Below, piece by piece: positions 33,901-45,303 of a stretch of DNA of 64,000 bases. The position numbers and the translations under genes are program-made. The stretch is from Atherix ibis (lineage: Eukaryota > Arthropoda > Insecta > Diptera > Athericidae), in NCBI GenBank assembly GCA_958298945.1, contig OY282608.1, forward strand, positions 60,426,951 through 60,490,950. Direction: 5' to 3'. Numbering within the stretch: position 1 is the stretch's first letter; every line of letters starts with the position of its first letter. The notes beneath the pieces were generated by a model. The model was not told the DNA's origin. It was given only the letters and a program-made list of their open reading frames with translations, and searched no databases.

Positions 33901-34482
33901 TTTGTTGGTTTGTTTGTTTGTTTGTTTGTTTGTTTGTTGGCTTGTTGGTTTGTTGGCTTGTTGGCTTGTTGGTTTGTTGGTTTGTTGGCTTGTTGGCTTG
34001 TTGGTTTGTTGGTTTGTTGGTTTGTTGGTTTGTTGGCTTGTTGGTTTGTTGGCTTGTTGGTTTGTTGGTTTTTTGGTTTGTTGATTTGTTGGTTTGTTGG
34101 TTTGTTAGTTTGTTGGCTTGCTGGTTTGTTGGTTTGTTGGTTTGTTGATTTGTTGGTTTGTTGGTTTGTTGGTTTGTTGGATTGTTGGCTTGTTGGTTTG
34201 TTGGTTTTTTGGTTTGTTGGTTTGTTGGTTTGTTGGTTTGTTGGTTTGTTGGTTTGTTGGTTTTTTGGTTTGTTTTCTTGTTGGTTTGTTGATTTGTTGG
34301 TTTGTTGGTTTGTTGGTTTGTTGGTTTGTTGGCTTGTTGGTTCGTTGGTTTGTTGGTTTTTTGGTTAGTTGATTTGTTGGTCTGTTGGTTTGTTGGTTTG
34401 TTGGCTTGTTGGTTTGTTTGTTTGTTGCTTTGTTGGTTTATTGGTTTGTTGGTTTGTTGGTTTGTTGGCTTGTTGGTTTGTT
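33901..34482 (+). repeat. Transitional satellite
   Basis: It consists of consecutive tgtt units near 33,915-33,938, then ggcttgtt-rich units, a gttttcttg word near 34,272 and ggttagttgatttg near 34,363. The last part (34,403-34,482) begins the 64-bp duplication. No coding or unique sequence is visible. Confidence 0.6.
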
Positions 34483-34530
34483 TGTTTGTTGCTTTGTTGG
34501 TTTATTGGTTTGTTGGTTTGTTGGTTTGTT
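34403..34530 (+). repeat. 64-bp local tandem duplication
   Basis: ggcttgttggtttgtttg followed by tttgttgctttg and a ggtttattgg word starts at 34,403 and again at 34,467, eight units apart. The second copy leads into ttagtttgttgctttttt, the left landmark of the next higher-order unit. Confidence 0.85.
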
Positions 34531-36409
34531 GGCTTGTTAGTTTGTTGCTTTTTTGGTTTGTTGGTTTGTTTGTTTGTTTGTTTGTTGGTTTGCTCGTTTG
34601 TTGGCTTGTTGGTTTTTTGGTTTTTTGGTTTGTTGGTTTGTTGGTTTGTTGGTTTGTTGATTTGTTGGTTTGTTGGTTTGTTGGTTTGTTGGCTTGTTGG
34701 TTTGTTGGTTTGTTGGTTAGTTGGTTTGTTGGTTTGTTGGTTTGTTGGTTTGTTTGTTTGTTGGTTTGTTGGTTTGTTGGTTTATTTGTTTGTTGGTTTG
34801 TTGGCTTGTTGGTTTGTTGGTTTGTTGGTTTGTTGGTTTGTTGGTTTGTTGGCTTGTTGGTTTGTTGGTTTGCTGGTTTGTTGTTTTGTTGGTTTGTTTG
34901 TTTGTTCGTTCGTTGGTTTGTTGGTTTGTTGGTTTGTTGGTTGGTTGGTTTGTTGGTTTGTTTCTTTGTTGGTTTGTTGGTTTGTTTGTTTGTTTGTTTG
35001 TTCGTTTGTTCGCTTGTTGGTTTGTTGGCTTGTTGGCTTGTTTGCTTGTTGGTTTGTTGGCTTGCTGGTTTGTTGGTTTGTTGGTTTGTTGGTTTGTTGG
35101 TTAGTTGGTTTGTTGGTTTGTTGGTTTTTTGGTTTGTTTTCTTGTTGGTTTGTTGATTTGTTGGTTTGTTAGTTTGTTGGTTTGTTTGTTTGTTGGTTTG
35201 TTCGTTTGTAGGCTTGTTTGTTTGTTGGTTTTTTGGTTTATTGATTTGTTGGTTTGTTGGTTTGTTGGTTTGTTGGTTTGTTGGTTTGTTGGTTTGTTGG
35301 CTTGTTGGTTTGTTGATTTGTTGGTTTTTTGGTTTGTTGATTTGTTGGTTTGTTAGTTTGCTGGTTTGTTGGTTTGTTGGCTTGTTGGTTTGTTGGTTTG
35401 TTGATTTGTTGGTTTGTAGGTTTGTTGGTTTGTTGGTTTGTTGGTTTGTTGGCTTGTTTGTTTATTGGTTTGCTCGTTTGTTGGCTTGTTCGTTTGTTGG
35501 TTTTTTGGTTTGTTGGTTTGTTGGTTTGTTGGTTTGTTGGTTTGTTGGTTTGTTGGTTTGTTGGCTTGTTGGTTTGTTGGTTTGTTGGTTTGTTGGTTTG
35601 TTGGTTTATTGGTGTGTTGGTTTATTTGTTTGTTGGTTTGTTGGCTTGTTGGTTTGTTGGTTTGTTGGTTAGTTGGTTTGTTGGTTTGTTGGTTTGTTGG
35701 TTTGTTGGTTTGTTGGTTTGTTGGTTTGTTGGTTTGTTGGTTTGCTGGTTTGTTGGTTTGTTGGTTTCTTTGTTTGTTCGTTCGTTCGTTTGTTGGTTTG
35801 TTGGTTTGTTCGTTTGTTGGTTTGATGGCTTGTTGGCTTGTTGGTTTGTTGGTTATTTGGTTTGTTGGTTTGTTAGTTTGTTGTTTGTTGGTTTGTTGGT
35901 TTGTTGGTTTCTTGGTTTGTTGGTTTGTTGGCTTGTTGGTTTGTTGGTTTGTTGGTTTGTTGGTTTGTTGGTTTGTTGGTTTGTTGGTTTGTTGGTTTAT
36001 TTGTTTGTTGGTTTGTTGGTTTGTTGGTTTGTTGATTTGTTGGTTTGTTGGTTTGTTAGTTACTTGGTTTGTTGATTTGTTGGTTTTTTGATTTGTTGGC
36101 TTGTTGGTTTGTTAGTTTCTTGGTTTGTTGGTTTGTTGGTTTGTTAGTGTGTTGGTTACTTGGCTTAATGGTTTGTTGGTTTGTTGGTTTGTTTGTTTGT
36201 TGGTTTGTTCGTTTGATTGTTTGTTGGTTTGTTTGTTTTTAAGTTTGTTGGTTTGTTGGTTTCTTGGTTTGTAGGTTTGTTGGTTTGTTCGTTTGTTGGC
36301 TTGTTGGTATGTTGGCTTGTTGGCTTGTTGGTTTGTTGGTTTGCGCGTTTGTTGGTTTGTTCGTTTGTTGGTTTGTTGGTTTGTTGGTTTGTTGGTTACT
36401 TGGTTTGTT
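34483..36409 (+). repeat. ~1.93-kb higher-order unit, copy 1
   Basis: gttagtttgttgctttttt near 34,537 recurs at +1,927. Later words recur at +1,951 (35,105 to 37,056) and then +1,911 (36,264 to 38,175), showing compensating indels of a few units. The unit includes a gtttttaagtttg word (about 36,235), a gtagg word (about 36,270) and GCGCG at 36,343. Confidence 0.85.
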
Positions 36410-38300
36410 TGTTTGTTGCTTTGTTGGTTTATTGGTTTGTTGGTTTGTTGGTTTGTTGGCTTGTTAGTTTGTTGCTTTTTTGGTTTGTTGGTTTGTTTGT
36501 TTGTTTGTTTGTTGGTTTGCTCGTTTGTTGGCTTGTTGGTTTTTTGGTTTTTTGGTTTGTTGGTTTGTTGGTTTGTTGGTTTGTTGATTTGTTGGTTTGT
36601 TGGTTTGTTGGTTTGTTGGCTTGTTGGTTTGTTGGTTTGTTGGTTAGTTGGTTTGTTGGTTTGTTGGTTTGTTGGTTTGTTTGTTTGTTGGTTTGTTGGT
36701 TTGTTGGTTTATTTGTTTGTTGGTTTGTTGGCTTGTTGGTTTGTTGGTTTGTTGGTTTGTTGGTTTGTTGGTTTGTTGGTTTGTTGGTTTGTTGGCTTGT
36801 TGGTTTGTTGGTTTGCTGGTTTGTTGTTTTGTTGGTTTGTTTGTTTGTTCGTTCGTTGGTTTGTTGGTTTGTTGGTTTGTTGGTTTGTTGGTTTGTTGGT
36901 TTGTTGGTCTGTTTGTTTGTTGGTTTGTTGGTTTGTTTGTTTGTTTGTTTGTTCGTTTGTTCGCTTGTTGGTTTGTTGGCTTGTTGGCTTGTTTGTTTGT
37001 TGGTTTGTTGGCTTGCTGGTTTGTTGGTTTGTTGGTTTGTTGGTTTGTTGGTTAGTTGGTTTGTTGGTTTATTGGTTTTTTGGTTTGTTTTCTTGTTGGT
37101 TTGTTGATTTGTTGGTTTGTTAGTTTGTTGGTTTGTTTGTTTGTTGGTTTGTTCGTTTGTAGGCTTGTTTGTTTGTTGGTTTTTTGGTTTGTTGATTTGT
37201 TGGTTTGTTGGTTTGTTGGTTTGTTGGTTTGTTGGCTTGTTGGTTTGTTGATTTGTTGGTTTTTTGGTTTGTTGATTTGTTGGTTTGTTAGTTTGTTGGT
37301 TTGTTGGTTTGTTGGCTTGTTGGTTTGTTGGTTTGTTGGTTTGTTGGTTTGTTGGTTTGTTGGTTTGTTGGTTTGTTGGTTTGTTGGCTTGTTTGTTTAT
37401 TGGTTTGCTCGTTTGTTGGCTTGTTCGTATGTTGGTTTTTTGGTTTGTTGGTTTGTTGGTTTGTTGGTTTGTTGGTTTGTTGGTTTGTTGGCTTGTTGGT
37501 TTGTTGGTTTGTTGGTTTGTTGGTTTGTTGGTTTGTTGGTTTGTTGGTTTGTTGGTTTATTTGTTTGTTGGTTTGTTGGCTTGTTGGTTTGTTGGTTTGT
37601 TGGTTAGTTGGTTTGTTGGTTTGTTGGTTTGTTGGTTTGTTGGTTTGTTGGTTTGTTGGTTTGTTGGTTTGCTGGTTTGTTGGTTTGTTGGTTTGTTTGT
37701 TTGTTCGTTCGTTCGTTTGTTGGTTTGTTGGTTTGTTCATTTGTTGGTTTGATGGCTTGTTGGCTTGTTGGTTTGTTGGTTATTTGGTTTGTTGGTTTGT
37801 TAGTTTGTTGTTTGTTGGTTTGTTGGTTTGTTGGTTTCTTGGTTTGTTGGTTTGTTGGCTTGTTGGTTTGTTGGTTTGTTGGTTTGTTGGTTTGTTGGTT
37901 TGTTGATTTATTTGTTTGTTGGTTTGTTGGTTTGTTGGTTTGTTGATTTGTTGGTTTGTTGGTTTGTTAGTTACTTGGTTTGTTGATTTGTTGGTTTTTT
38001 GATTTGTTGGCTTGTTGGTTTGTTAGTTTCTTGGTTTGTTGGTTTGTTGGTTTGTTAGTGTGTTGGTTACTTGGTTTAATGGTTTGTTGCTTTGTTGGTT
38101 TGTTTGTTTGTTGGTTTGTTCGTTTGATTGTTTGTTGGTTTGTTTGTTTTTAAGTTTGTTGGTTTGTTGGTTTCTTGGTTTGTAGGTTTGTTGGTTTGTT
38201 CGTTTGTTGGCTTGTTGGTATGTTGGCTTGTTGGCTTGTTGGTTTGTTGGTTTGCGCGTTTGTTGGTTTGTTCGTTTGTTGGTTTGTTGGTTTGTTGGTT
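36410..38300 (+). repeat. ~1.93-kb higher-order unit, copy 2
   Basis: It reproduces the copy 1 word order, with GCGCG at 38,254. Its right half is itself the left half of the next duplication (37,300-40,330), so the events are stacked. It ends near 38,300, where copy 1 has a ggttactt unit and this copy continues with canonical units. Confidence 0.85.
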
Positions 38301-38818
38301 TGTTGGTTTGTTGGTTTGTTGGTTTGTTGGTTTGTTGGTTTGTTGGTTTGTTGGTTTGTTCGTTTGTTGGTTTGTTGGATTGTTGGTTTGTTGGTTTGTT
38401 GGTTTGTTGGTTTGTTGGCTTGTTGGCTTGTTGGTTTATTCGTTTGTTGGCTTGTTGGTATGTTGGTTTGTTGGTTTGTTGGTTTGTTGATTTGTTCGTT
38501 TGTTGGCTTGGTTGTTTGTTGGTTTGTTGGTTGATTTGTTTGTTGGTTTGTTGGTTTGTTCGTTTGTTGGTTTGGTGGTTTGTTGGTTTGTTCGTTTGTT
38601 GGTTCGTTTGTTTGTTGGTTTGTTTGTTTGTTGGTTTGTTGGTTTGTTGGTTTGTAGGTTTGTTGGCTTGTTGGTTTGTTGGTTTGTTAACTTGTTGGGT
38701 TGTTGGTTTGTTGGTTTGTTGGTTTGTTGGTTTTTTGGTTTGTTGATTTGTTGGTTTGTTGTTTTGTTTGTTTGTTGGTTGGTTGGTTTGTTGGTTTGTT
38801 GGTTTGTTGGTTTGTTGG
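37300..38818 (+). repeat. ~1.52-kb higher-order unit, copy 1
   Basis: The tttgtttattgg/ctcg words near 37,389 recur near 38,908 at offset 1,519. The gtagg word at 38,169 and GCGCG at 38,254 recur at offset 1,527. A gttaacttgttggg word near 38,687 recurs near 40,206. Confidence 0.87.
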
Positions 38819-40330
38819 TTTGTTGGCTTGTTGGCTTGTTGGTTTGTTGGTTTGTTGGTTTGTTGGTTTGTTGGTTTGTTGGTTTGTTGGTTTGTTGGTT
38901 TGTTGGCTTGTTTGTTTATTGGTTTGCTCGTTTGTTGGCTTGTTCGTATGTTGGTTTTTTGGTTTGTTGGTTTGTTGGTTTGTTGGTTTGTTGGTTTGTT
39001 GGTTTGTTGGCTTGTTGGTTTGTTGGTTTGTTGGTTTGTTGGTTTGTTGGTTTGTTGGTTTGTTGGTTTGTTGGTTTATTTGTTTGTTGGTTTGTTGGCT
39101 TGTTGGTTTGTTGGTTTGTTGGTTAGTTGGTTTGTTGGTTTGTTGGTTTGTTGGTTTGTTGGTTTGTTGGTTTGTTGGTTTGTTGGTTTGCTGGTTTGTT
39201 GGTTTGTTGGTTTGTTTGTTTGTTCGTTCGTTCGTTTGTTGGTTTGTTGGTTTGTTCATTTGTTGGTTTGATGGCTTGCTGGCTTGTTGGTTTGTTGGTT
39301 ATTTGGTTTGTTTGTTTGTTAGTTTGTTGTTTGTTGGTTTGTTGGTTTGTTGGTTTCTTGGTTTGTTGGTTTGTTGGCTTGTTGGTTTGTTGGTTTGTTG
39401 GTTTGTTGGTTTGTTGGTTTGTTGGTTTGTTGGTTTATTTGTTTGTTGGTTTGTTGGTTTGTTGGTTTGTTGATTTGTTGGTTTGTTGGTTTGTTAGTTA
39501 CTTGGTTTGTTGATTTGTTGGTTTTTTGATTTGTTGGCTTGTTGGTTTGTTAGTTTCTTGGTTTGTTGGTTTGTTGGTTTGTTAGTGTGTTGGTTACTTG
39601 GTTTAATGGTTTGTTGCTTTGTTGGTTTGTTTGTTTGTTGGTTTGTTCGTTTGATTGTTTTTTGGTTTGTTTGTTTTTAAGTTTGTTGGTTTGTTGGTTT
39701 CTTGGTTTGTAGGTGTGTTGGTTTGTTCGTTTGTTGGCTTGTTGGTATGTTGGCTTGTTGGCTTGTTGGTTTGTTGGTTTGCGCGTTTGTTGGTTTGTTC
39801 GTTTGTTGGTTTGTTGGTTTGTTGGTTTGTTGGTTTGTTGGTTTGTTGGTTTGTTGGTTTGTTGGTTTGTTGGTTTGTTCGTTTGTTGGTTTGTTGGATT
39901 GTTGGTTTGTTGGTTTGTTGGTTTGTTGGTTTGTTGGCTTGTTTGCTTGTTGGTTTATTCGTTTGTTGGCTTGTTGGTATGTTGGTTTGTTGGTTTGTTG
40001 GTTTGTTGATTTGTTCGTTTGTTGGCTTGTTGGTTTGTTGGTTTGTTGGTTGATTTGTTTGTTGGTTTGTTGGTTTGTTCGTTTGTTGGTTTGGTGGTTT
40101 GTTGGTTTGTTCGTTTGTTGGTTCGTTTGTTTGTTGGTTTGTTTGTTTGTTGGTTTGTTGGTTTGTTGGTTTGTAGGTTTGTTGGCTTGTTGGTTTGTTG
40201 GTTTGTTAACTTGTTGGGTTGTTGGTTTGTTGGTTTGTTGGTTTGTTGGTTTTTTGGTTTGTTGATTTGTTGGTTTGTTGTTTTGTTTGTTTGTTGGTTT
40301 GTTGGTTTGTTGGTTTGTTGGTTTGTTGGT
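38819..40330 (+). repeat. ~1.52-kb higher-order unit, copy 2
   Basis: This is a direct tandem copy of 37,300-38,818 with GCGCG at 39,781. Small differences include ttttttggtttg at 39,659 and gtaggtgtg near 39,711. The offset changes from 1,519 to 1,527 and back to 1,519, marking one-unit indels. Confidence 0.87.
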
Positions 40331-40559
40331 TTGTTGGTTTGTTGGCTTGTTGGTTTGTTGGTTTGTTGGTTTGTTCGTTTGTTGGTTTGTTCCTTTGTTG
40401 GCTTGTTGGTTTGTTGGTTTGTTGGTTAGTTGGTTTCTTGGTTACTTGGTTGTTGGTTTGTTGGTTTGTTGGTTTGTTGTTTTGTTGGTTTGTTGGTTTG
40501 TTGGTTTGTTGGTTTGTTGTTTTGTTGGTTTGTTGGCTTATTGGTTTGTTGGTTTGTTG

Positions 40560-40568
40560 ATTACATGG
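40560..40568 (+). other. attacatgg landmark word
   Basis: This 9-base word with four non-G/T bases stands out in the array. It recurs at 56,115-56,123 and 60,550-60,558, and as ataacatgg at 57,578-57,586. Each is preceded by ggcttattgg-type units and followed by a ggttggtttgt stretch. It is useful for register; no function is indicated. Confidence 0.8.
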
Positions 40569-41507
40569 TTTGTTTGTTGGTTGGTTTGTGGGTTTGTTGG
40601 TTTGTTCGTTTGTTGGCTTTTTGGTTTGTTGGCTTGTTGGCTTGTTGGTTTGTTGGTTGGTTTTTTTTGTTGGTTTGTTGGTTTGTTGGTTTGCTGGTTT
40701 GTTGGTTTGTTGGTTTGTTGGTTTGTTGGTTTGTTGGTTTGTTGGTTTGTTGGTTTGTTGGTTTGTTGGTTTGTTGGTTTGTTGGTTTGTTGGTTTGTCC
40801 GTTTTTTGGCTTGTTGGTTTGTTGGTTTGTTGGCTTGTTGGTTTGTTGGTTTGTTGATTTGTTGGTTTGTCCGTTTTTTGGCTTGTTGGTTTGTTGGCTT
40901 GTTGGTTTGTTGGTTTGTTGGTTTGTTGGTTTGTTGGTTTGTTGGTTTGTTGATTTGTTGGTTTGTTGGTTTGTTTGTTTGTTGGTTTGTTGGTTTGTTC
41001 TTTTGTTGGTTTGTTGGTTTGTTGGTTTGTTGGTTGTTGGTTTGTTGGTTTGTTGGTTTGTCCGTTTTTTGGCTTGTTGGTTTGTTAGTTTGTTGGCTTG
41101 TTGGTTTGTTGGTTTGTTGGTTTGTTGGTTTGTTGGTTTGTTGATTTGTTGATTTGTTGGTTTGTTGGTTTGTTTGTTTGTTGGTTTGTTGGTTTGTTCT
41201 TTTGTTGGCTTGTTGGCTTGTTGGTTTGTTGGTTTGTTTGTTTGTTGGTTTGTTCGTATGTTGGCTTGTTGGTTTGTTGGTTACTTGGTTTGTTGATTTG
41301 TTGGTTTATTGGTTTGTTGGTTTGTTGGTTTGTTCGTTTGTTGGTTTGTTGGTTTTTTGGTTTGTTGGTTTGTTGGTTTGTTCGTTTGTTGGTTTGTTCG
41401 TTTGTTGGTTTGTTTGTTTGTTGGTTTGTCCGTTTTTTGGTTTGTTGGTTTGTGGGTTTGTTTGTTTGTTGGTTTGTTCGTTTGTTGGCTTGTTGGTTTG
41501 TTGGTTT

Positions 41508-41520
41508 GTAAGATTATTTG
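41508..41520 (+). other. A-rich word gtaagattatttg
   Basis: This is the most A-rich short word I noticed in the window. The corresponding places in related modules (about 45,590 and 61,192) read ggtttatttg instead. It is probably a clustered mutation in one copy of a ggtttatt unit. Confidence 0.6.
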
Positions 41521-44500
41521 TTTGTTGGTTTGTTGGTTTGTTCGTTTGTTGGTTTGTTGGTTTGTTGGTTTGTTGGTTTGTTCGTTTGTTGGTTTGTTCG
41601 TTTTTTGGTTTGTTTGTTTGTTGGTTTGTTGGTTTGTTGGGTTGTTGGTTTTTTGGCTTGTTGGTATGTTGGTTTGTTGGTTTGTTGGTTTGTTTGTTTG
41701 TTGGTTTGTTGGTTTGTTATTTTGTTGGCTTGTTGGTTTGTTGGTTTGTTGGTTTCTTGGTTTGTTGGTTTGTTGGCTTGTTGGTTTGTTGGTTTGTTGG
41801 TTTGTTGGTTTGTTGGTTTGTTGGTTTGTTGGTTTATTGGTTTGTTGGTTTGTTGGTTTGTTGATTTATTTCTTGTTTCGTTTGTTGGTTTGTTGGTTTG
41901 TTGGTTTGCTAGTTTGTCGGCTTGTTGGTTTGTTGGCTTGTTGGTTTGTTGGCTTGTTGGTTTCTTGGTTTGTTGGTTTGTTGGCTTGTTGGTTTGTTGG
42001 TTTGTTGGTTTGTTAGTTTGTTGGTTTGTTGGTTTGTTGGTTTGGTGGTTTATTTGTTTGTTGGTTTGTTGGTTTGTTGGTTTGTTGGTTTGTTGGTTTG
42101 TTGGTTTGTTGGTTTGTTGGTTTGTTGGTTTGTTGGTTGATGGTTTGTTGGTTTGTTGGTTTATTTGTTTGTTGGTTTGTTGGTTTGTTGGTTTGTTGGT
42201 TTGTTGGCTTGTTGGTTTGTTGGTTTTTTGGTTTGTTGGTTTGTTGGTTTTTTGGTTTGTTGGTTTGTTGGTTTGTTTGTTTGCTGGTTTGTTCGTTTTT
42301 TGGCTTGTTGGTTTGTTGGTTTTTTGGTTTGTTGGTTTGTTGGTTTGTGGGTTTGTTGGTTTGTTGGTTTGTTGGTTTGTTGGCTTGTTAGTTTGTTGGT
42401 TTGTTGGTTTGTAGGTTTGTTGGTTTGTTGGTTTGTTGGTTTATTTGTATGTTGGTTTGTTGGCTTGTTGGTCTTTGGTTTGTTGGATTGTTGGTTTGTT
42501 GGTTTGTTGGTTTGCTGGTTTGTTGGTTTGTTGGTTTGTTTGTTTGTTCGTTTGTTGGTTTGTTGGTTTGTTAATTTGTTGGTTTGTTGGTTTGTTGGTT
42601 TGTTGGTGTGTTGGTTTGTTGGTTTGTTGGTTTGTTGGTTTGTTGGTTTGTTGGTTTATTTGCTTGTTGGTTTCTTGGTTTGTTATTTTGTTGGTTTGTT
42701 GGTTTGTTGGTTTGTTGGTCACTTGGTTTGTTGGTTTGTTCGTTTTTTGGTTTGTTGGCTTGTTGGTTTGTTGGTTTCTTGGTTTGTTGGTTTGTTGGTT
42801 TGTTGGTTACTTGGTTTGTTGGTTTGTTGGTTTGTTGGTTTGTTTGTTTGTTGGTTTGTTGGTTTGTTCGTTTGTTGGTTTTTTGGTTTGTTTTCTTGTT
42901 GGTTTGTTGATTTGTTGGTTTGCTAGTTTGTTGGTTTGTTTGTTTGTTGTTTGTTCCTTTGTTGGCTTGTTTGTTTGTTGTTTTTTTGGTTTGTTGCTTT
43001 GTTGGTTTGTTGGTTTGTTTCTTTGTTGGTTTGTTGGTTTGTTGGTTTGTTGGCTTGTTGGTTTGTTGGTTTATTGGTTTTTTGGTTTGTTGATTTGTTG
43101 GTTTGTTGGTTTGTTGGTTTGTTGGTTTGTTGGCTTGTTGGTTTGTTGGTTTGTTGGTTTGTTGATTTGTTGGTTTGGTGGTTTGTTGGTTTGTAGGCTT
43201 GTTGGCTTGTTGGTTTGTTGGTTATTTGGTTTGTTGGTTTGTTGGTTTGTTGGTTTGTTGGTTTGTTGGTTTGTTGGTTTTTTGGTTTGTTTTCTTGTTG
43301 GTTTGTTGATTTGTTGGTTTGTTAGTTTGTTGGTTTGTTTATTTGTTGGTTTGTTCGTTTGTTGGCTTGTTTGTTTGTTGGTTTTTTGGTTTGTTGATTT
43401 GTTTGTTTGTTGGTTTGTTGGTGTGTTTGTTTGTTGGCTTGTTGGTTTGTTGGTTTGTTGCTTTTTTGGTTAGTTGATTTGTTGGTTTGTTGGTTTGTTG
43501 GTTTGTTGGCTTGTTGGTTTGTTGGTTTGTTGGTTTGTTGGTTTATTGGTTTGTTGGTTTGTTGGTTTGTTGGCTTGTTGGTTTGTTGCTTTTTTGGTTT
43601 GTTGGTTTGTTTGCTTGTTTGTTTGTTTGTTGGTTTGCTCGTTTGTTGGCTTGTTGGTTTTTTGGTTTTTTGGTTTACTGGTTTGTTGGTTTGTTGGTTT
43701 GTTGGTTTGTTGGTTTGTTGCTTTGTTGGCTTATTGGTTTGTTGGTTTGTTGGTTTGTTAATTTGTTGGTTTGTTGGTATGTTGGTTTGTTGGTTTGTTG
43801 GTTTATTTGTTTATTTGTTTGTTGGTTTGTTGGCTTGTTGGTTTGTTGGTTTGTTGGTTTGTTGGTTTTTTGGCTTGTTGGTTTGTTAGTTTTTTGTTTT
43901 GTTGGTTTGTTTGTTTGTTCGTTCGTTGGTTTGTTGGTTTGTTGGTTTGTTGGCTTGTTGGTTTGTTGGTTTGTTGGTTTGTTGGTTTGTTGGTTTGTTG
44001 GTTTGTTTGTTTGTTGGTTTGTTGGTTTGTTTGTTTGTTTGTTTGTTCGTTTGTTGGCTTGTTGGTTTGTTGGCTTGTTGGCTTGTTGGTTTGTTGGTTT
44101 GTTGGCTTGTTGGTTTGTGTGTTTGTTGGTTTGTTGGTTAGTTGGTTTTTTGGTTTGTTGGTTTTTTGGTTTGTTTTCTTGTTGGTTTGTTGATTTGTTG
44201 GTTTGTTAGTTTGTTGGTTTGTTTGTTTGTTGGTTTGTTCGTTTGTTGGCTTGTTTGTTTGTTGGTTTTTTGGTTTGTTGATTTGTTGGTTTATTGGTTT
44301 GTTGGTTTGTTGGTTTGTTGGTTTGTTGGCTTGTTGGTTTGTATGGTTTGTGGTTTGTTGGTTTCTTGGTTTGTTGGTTTGTTGGTTTTTTGGTTTGTTG
44401 GCTTGTTGGTTTGTTGATTTCTTGGTTTGTTGGTTTGTTGGTTTGTTAGTTTGTTGGTTACTTGGTTTAATGGTTTGTTGGTTTGTTGGTTTGTTTGTTT

Positions 44501-44644
44501 GTTGGTTTGTTCGTTTGCTTGTTTGTTGGTTTGTTTGTTTGTAAGTTTGTTGGTTTATTAGTTTCTTGGTTTGTAGGTTTGTTGGTTTGTTCGTTTGTTG
44601 GCTTGTTGGTTTGTTGGCTTGTTGGCTTGTTGGTTTGTTGGTTT

Positions 44645-44809
44645 GCTCGTTTGTTGGTTTGTTCGTTTGTTGGTTTGTTGGTTTGTTGGTTTGTTGGTTA
44701 CTTGGTTTGTTGGTTTGTTGGTTTGTTGGTTTGTTGGTTTGGTGGTTTGTTCGTTTGTTGGTTTGTTCGTTTGTTGGTTTGTTGGTTTGTTGGTTTGTTG
44801 GTTACTTGG
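44645..44809 (+). repeat. 104-bp local tandem duplication
   Basis: The stretch cgtttgttggtttgttcg through ggttacttgg occurs twice, with ggttac at 44,696 and 44,800. The offset is 104, or 13 units. The insert between the copies includes ggtggtttgttcg. Confidence 0.75.
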
Positions 44810-45183
44810 TTTGTTGGTTTGTTGGTTTGTTGGTTTGTTGGTTTGTTGGTTTGTTCGTTTGTTGGTTTGTCGGATTGTTGGTTTGTTGGTTTGTTGGTTT
44901 GTTGGTTTGTTGGCTTGTTGGCTTGATGGTTTGTTCGTTTGTTGGCTTGTTGGTTTGTTGGTTTGTTGGTTTGTTGGTTTGTTGATTTGTTCGTTTGTTG
45001 GCTTATTGGTTTGTTGGTTTGTTGGTTGATTTGTTTGTTGGTTTGTTGGTTTGTTGGTTTGTTGGTTTGTTGGTTTGTTCGTTTGTTGCTTTGTTGGTTT
45101 GTTGGTTTGTTGGTTTGTTGGTTTGTTGGTTTGTTGGTTTGTTGGTTTGTTGGTTTGTTGGTTTGTTGGTTTGTTTGTTTGTT

Positions 45184-45303
45184 GGTTTGTTGGTTTGTTG
45201 GTTTGTTGGTTTGTTGGTTTGTTGGTTTGTTGGTTTGTTGGTTTGTTGGTTTGTTGGTTTGTTGGTTTGTTGGTTTGTTGGTTTGTTGGTTTGTTGGTTT
45301 GTT
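45184..45303 (+). repeat. 15 perfect consecutive canonical units
   Basis: Fifteen copies of ggtttgtt run without a substitution, the longest perfect run I noticed. It sits in a variant-poor stretch from about 45,090 to 45,307. It may reflect recent local expansion by slippage. Other long perfect runs are 14 units near 3,628-3,739 and 12 near 40,696-40,791 and 57,657-57,752. Confidence 0.85.

Larger units (their letters stand above)
40331..44460 (+). repeat. Large module series, first occurrence
   Basis: Ordered words are ggttacttggttgttgg (about 40,440), attacatgg (40,560), ccgttttttgg (about 40,799), ttcttttgttgg (about 41,197), gtaagattattt (41,508), ttattttgttgg (about 41,718), ggtctttgg (42,470), ggtcacttgg (42,718) and gttttcttg (about 42,890). 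Much of the order recurs from 45.3 kb, 56 kb, 57.5 kb and 60.5 kb. ggcttgtt and gttttcttg units dominate the last 1.5 kb, which resembles 34.3-35.3 kb. Confidence 0.72.
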
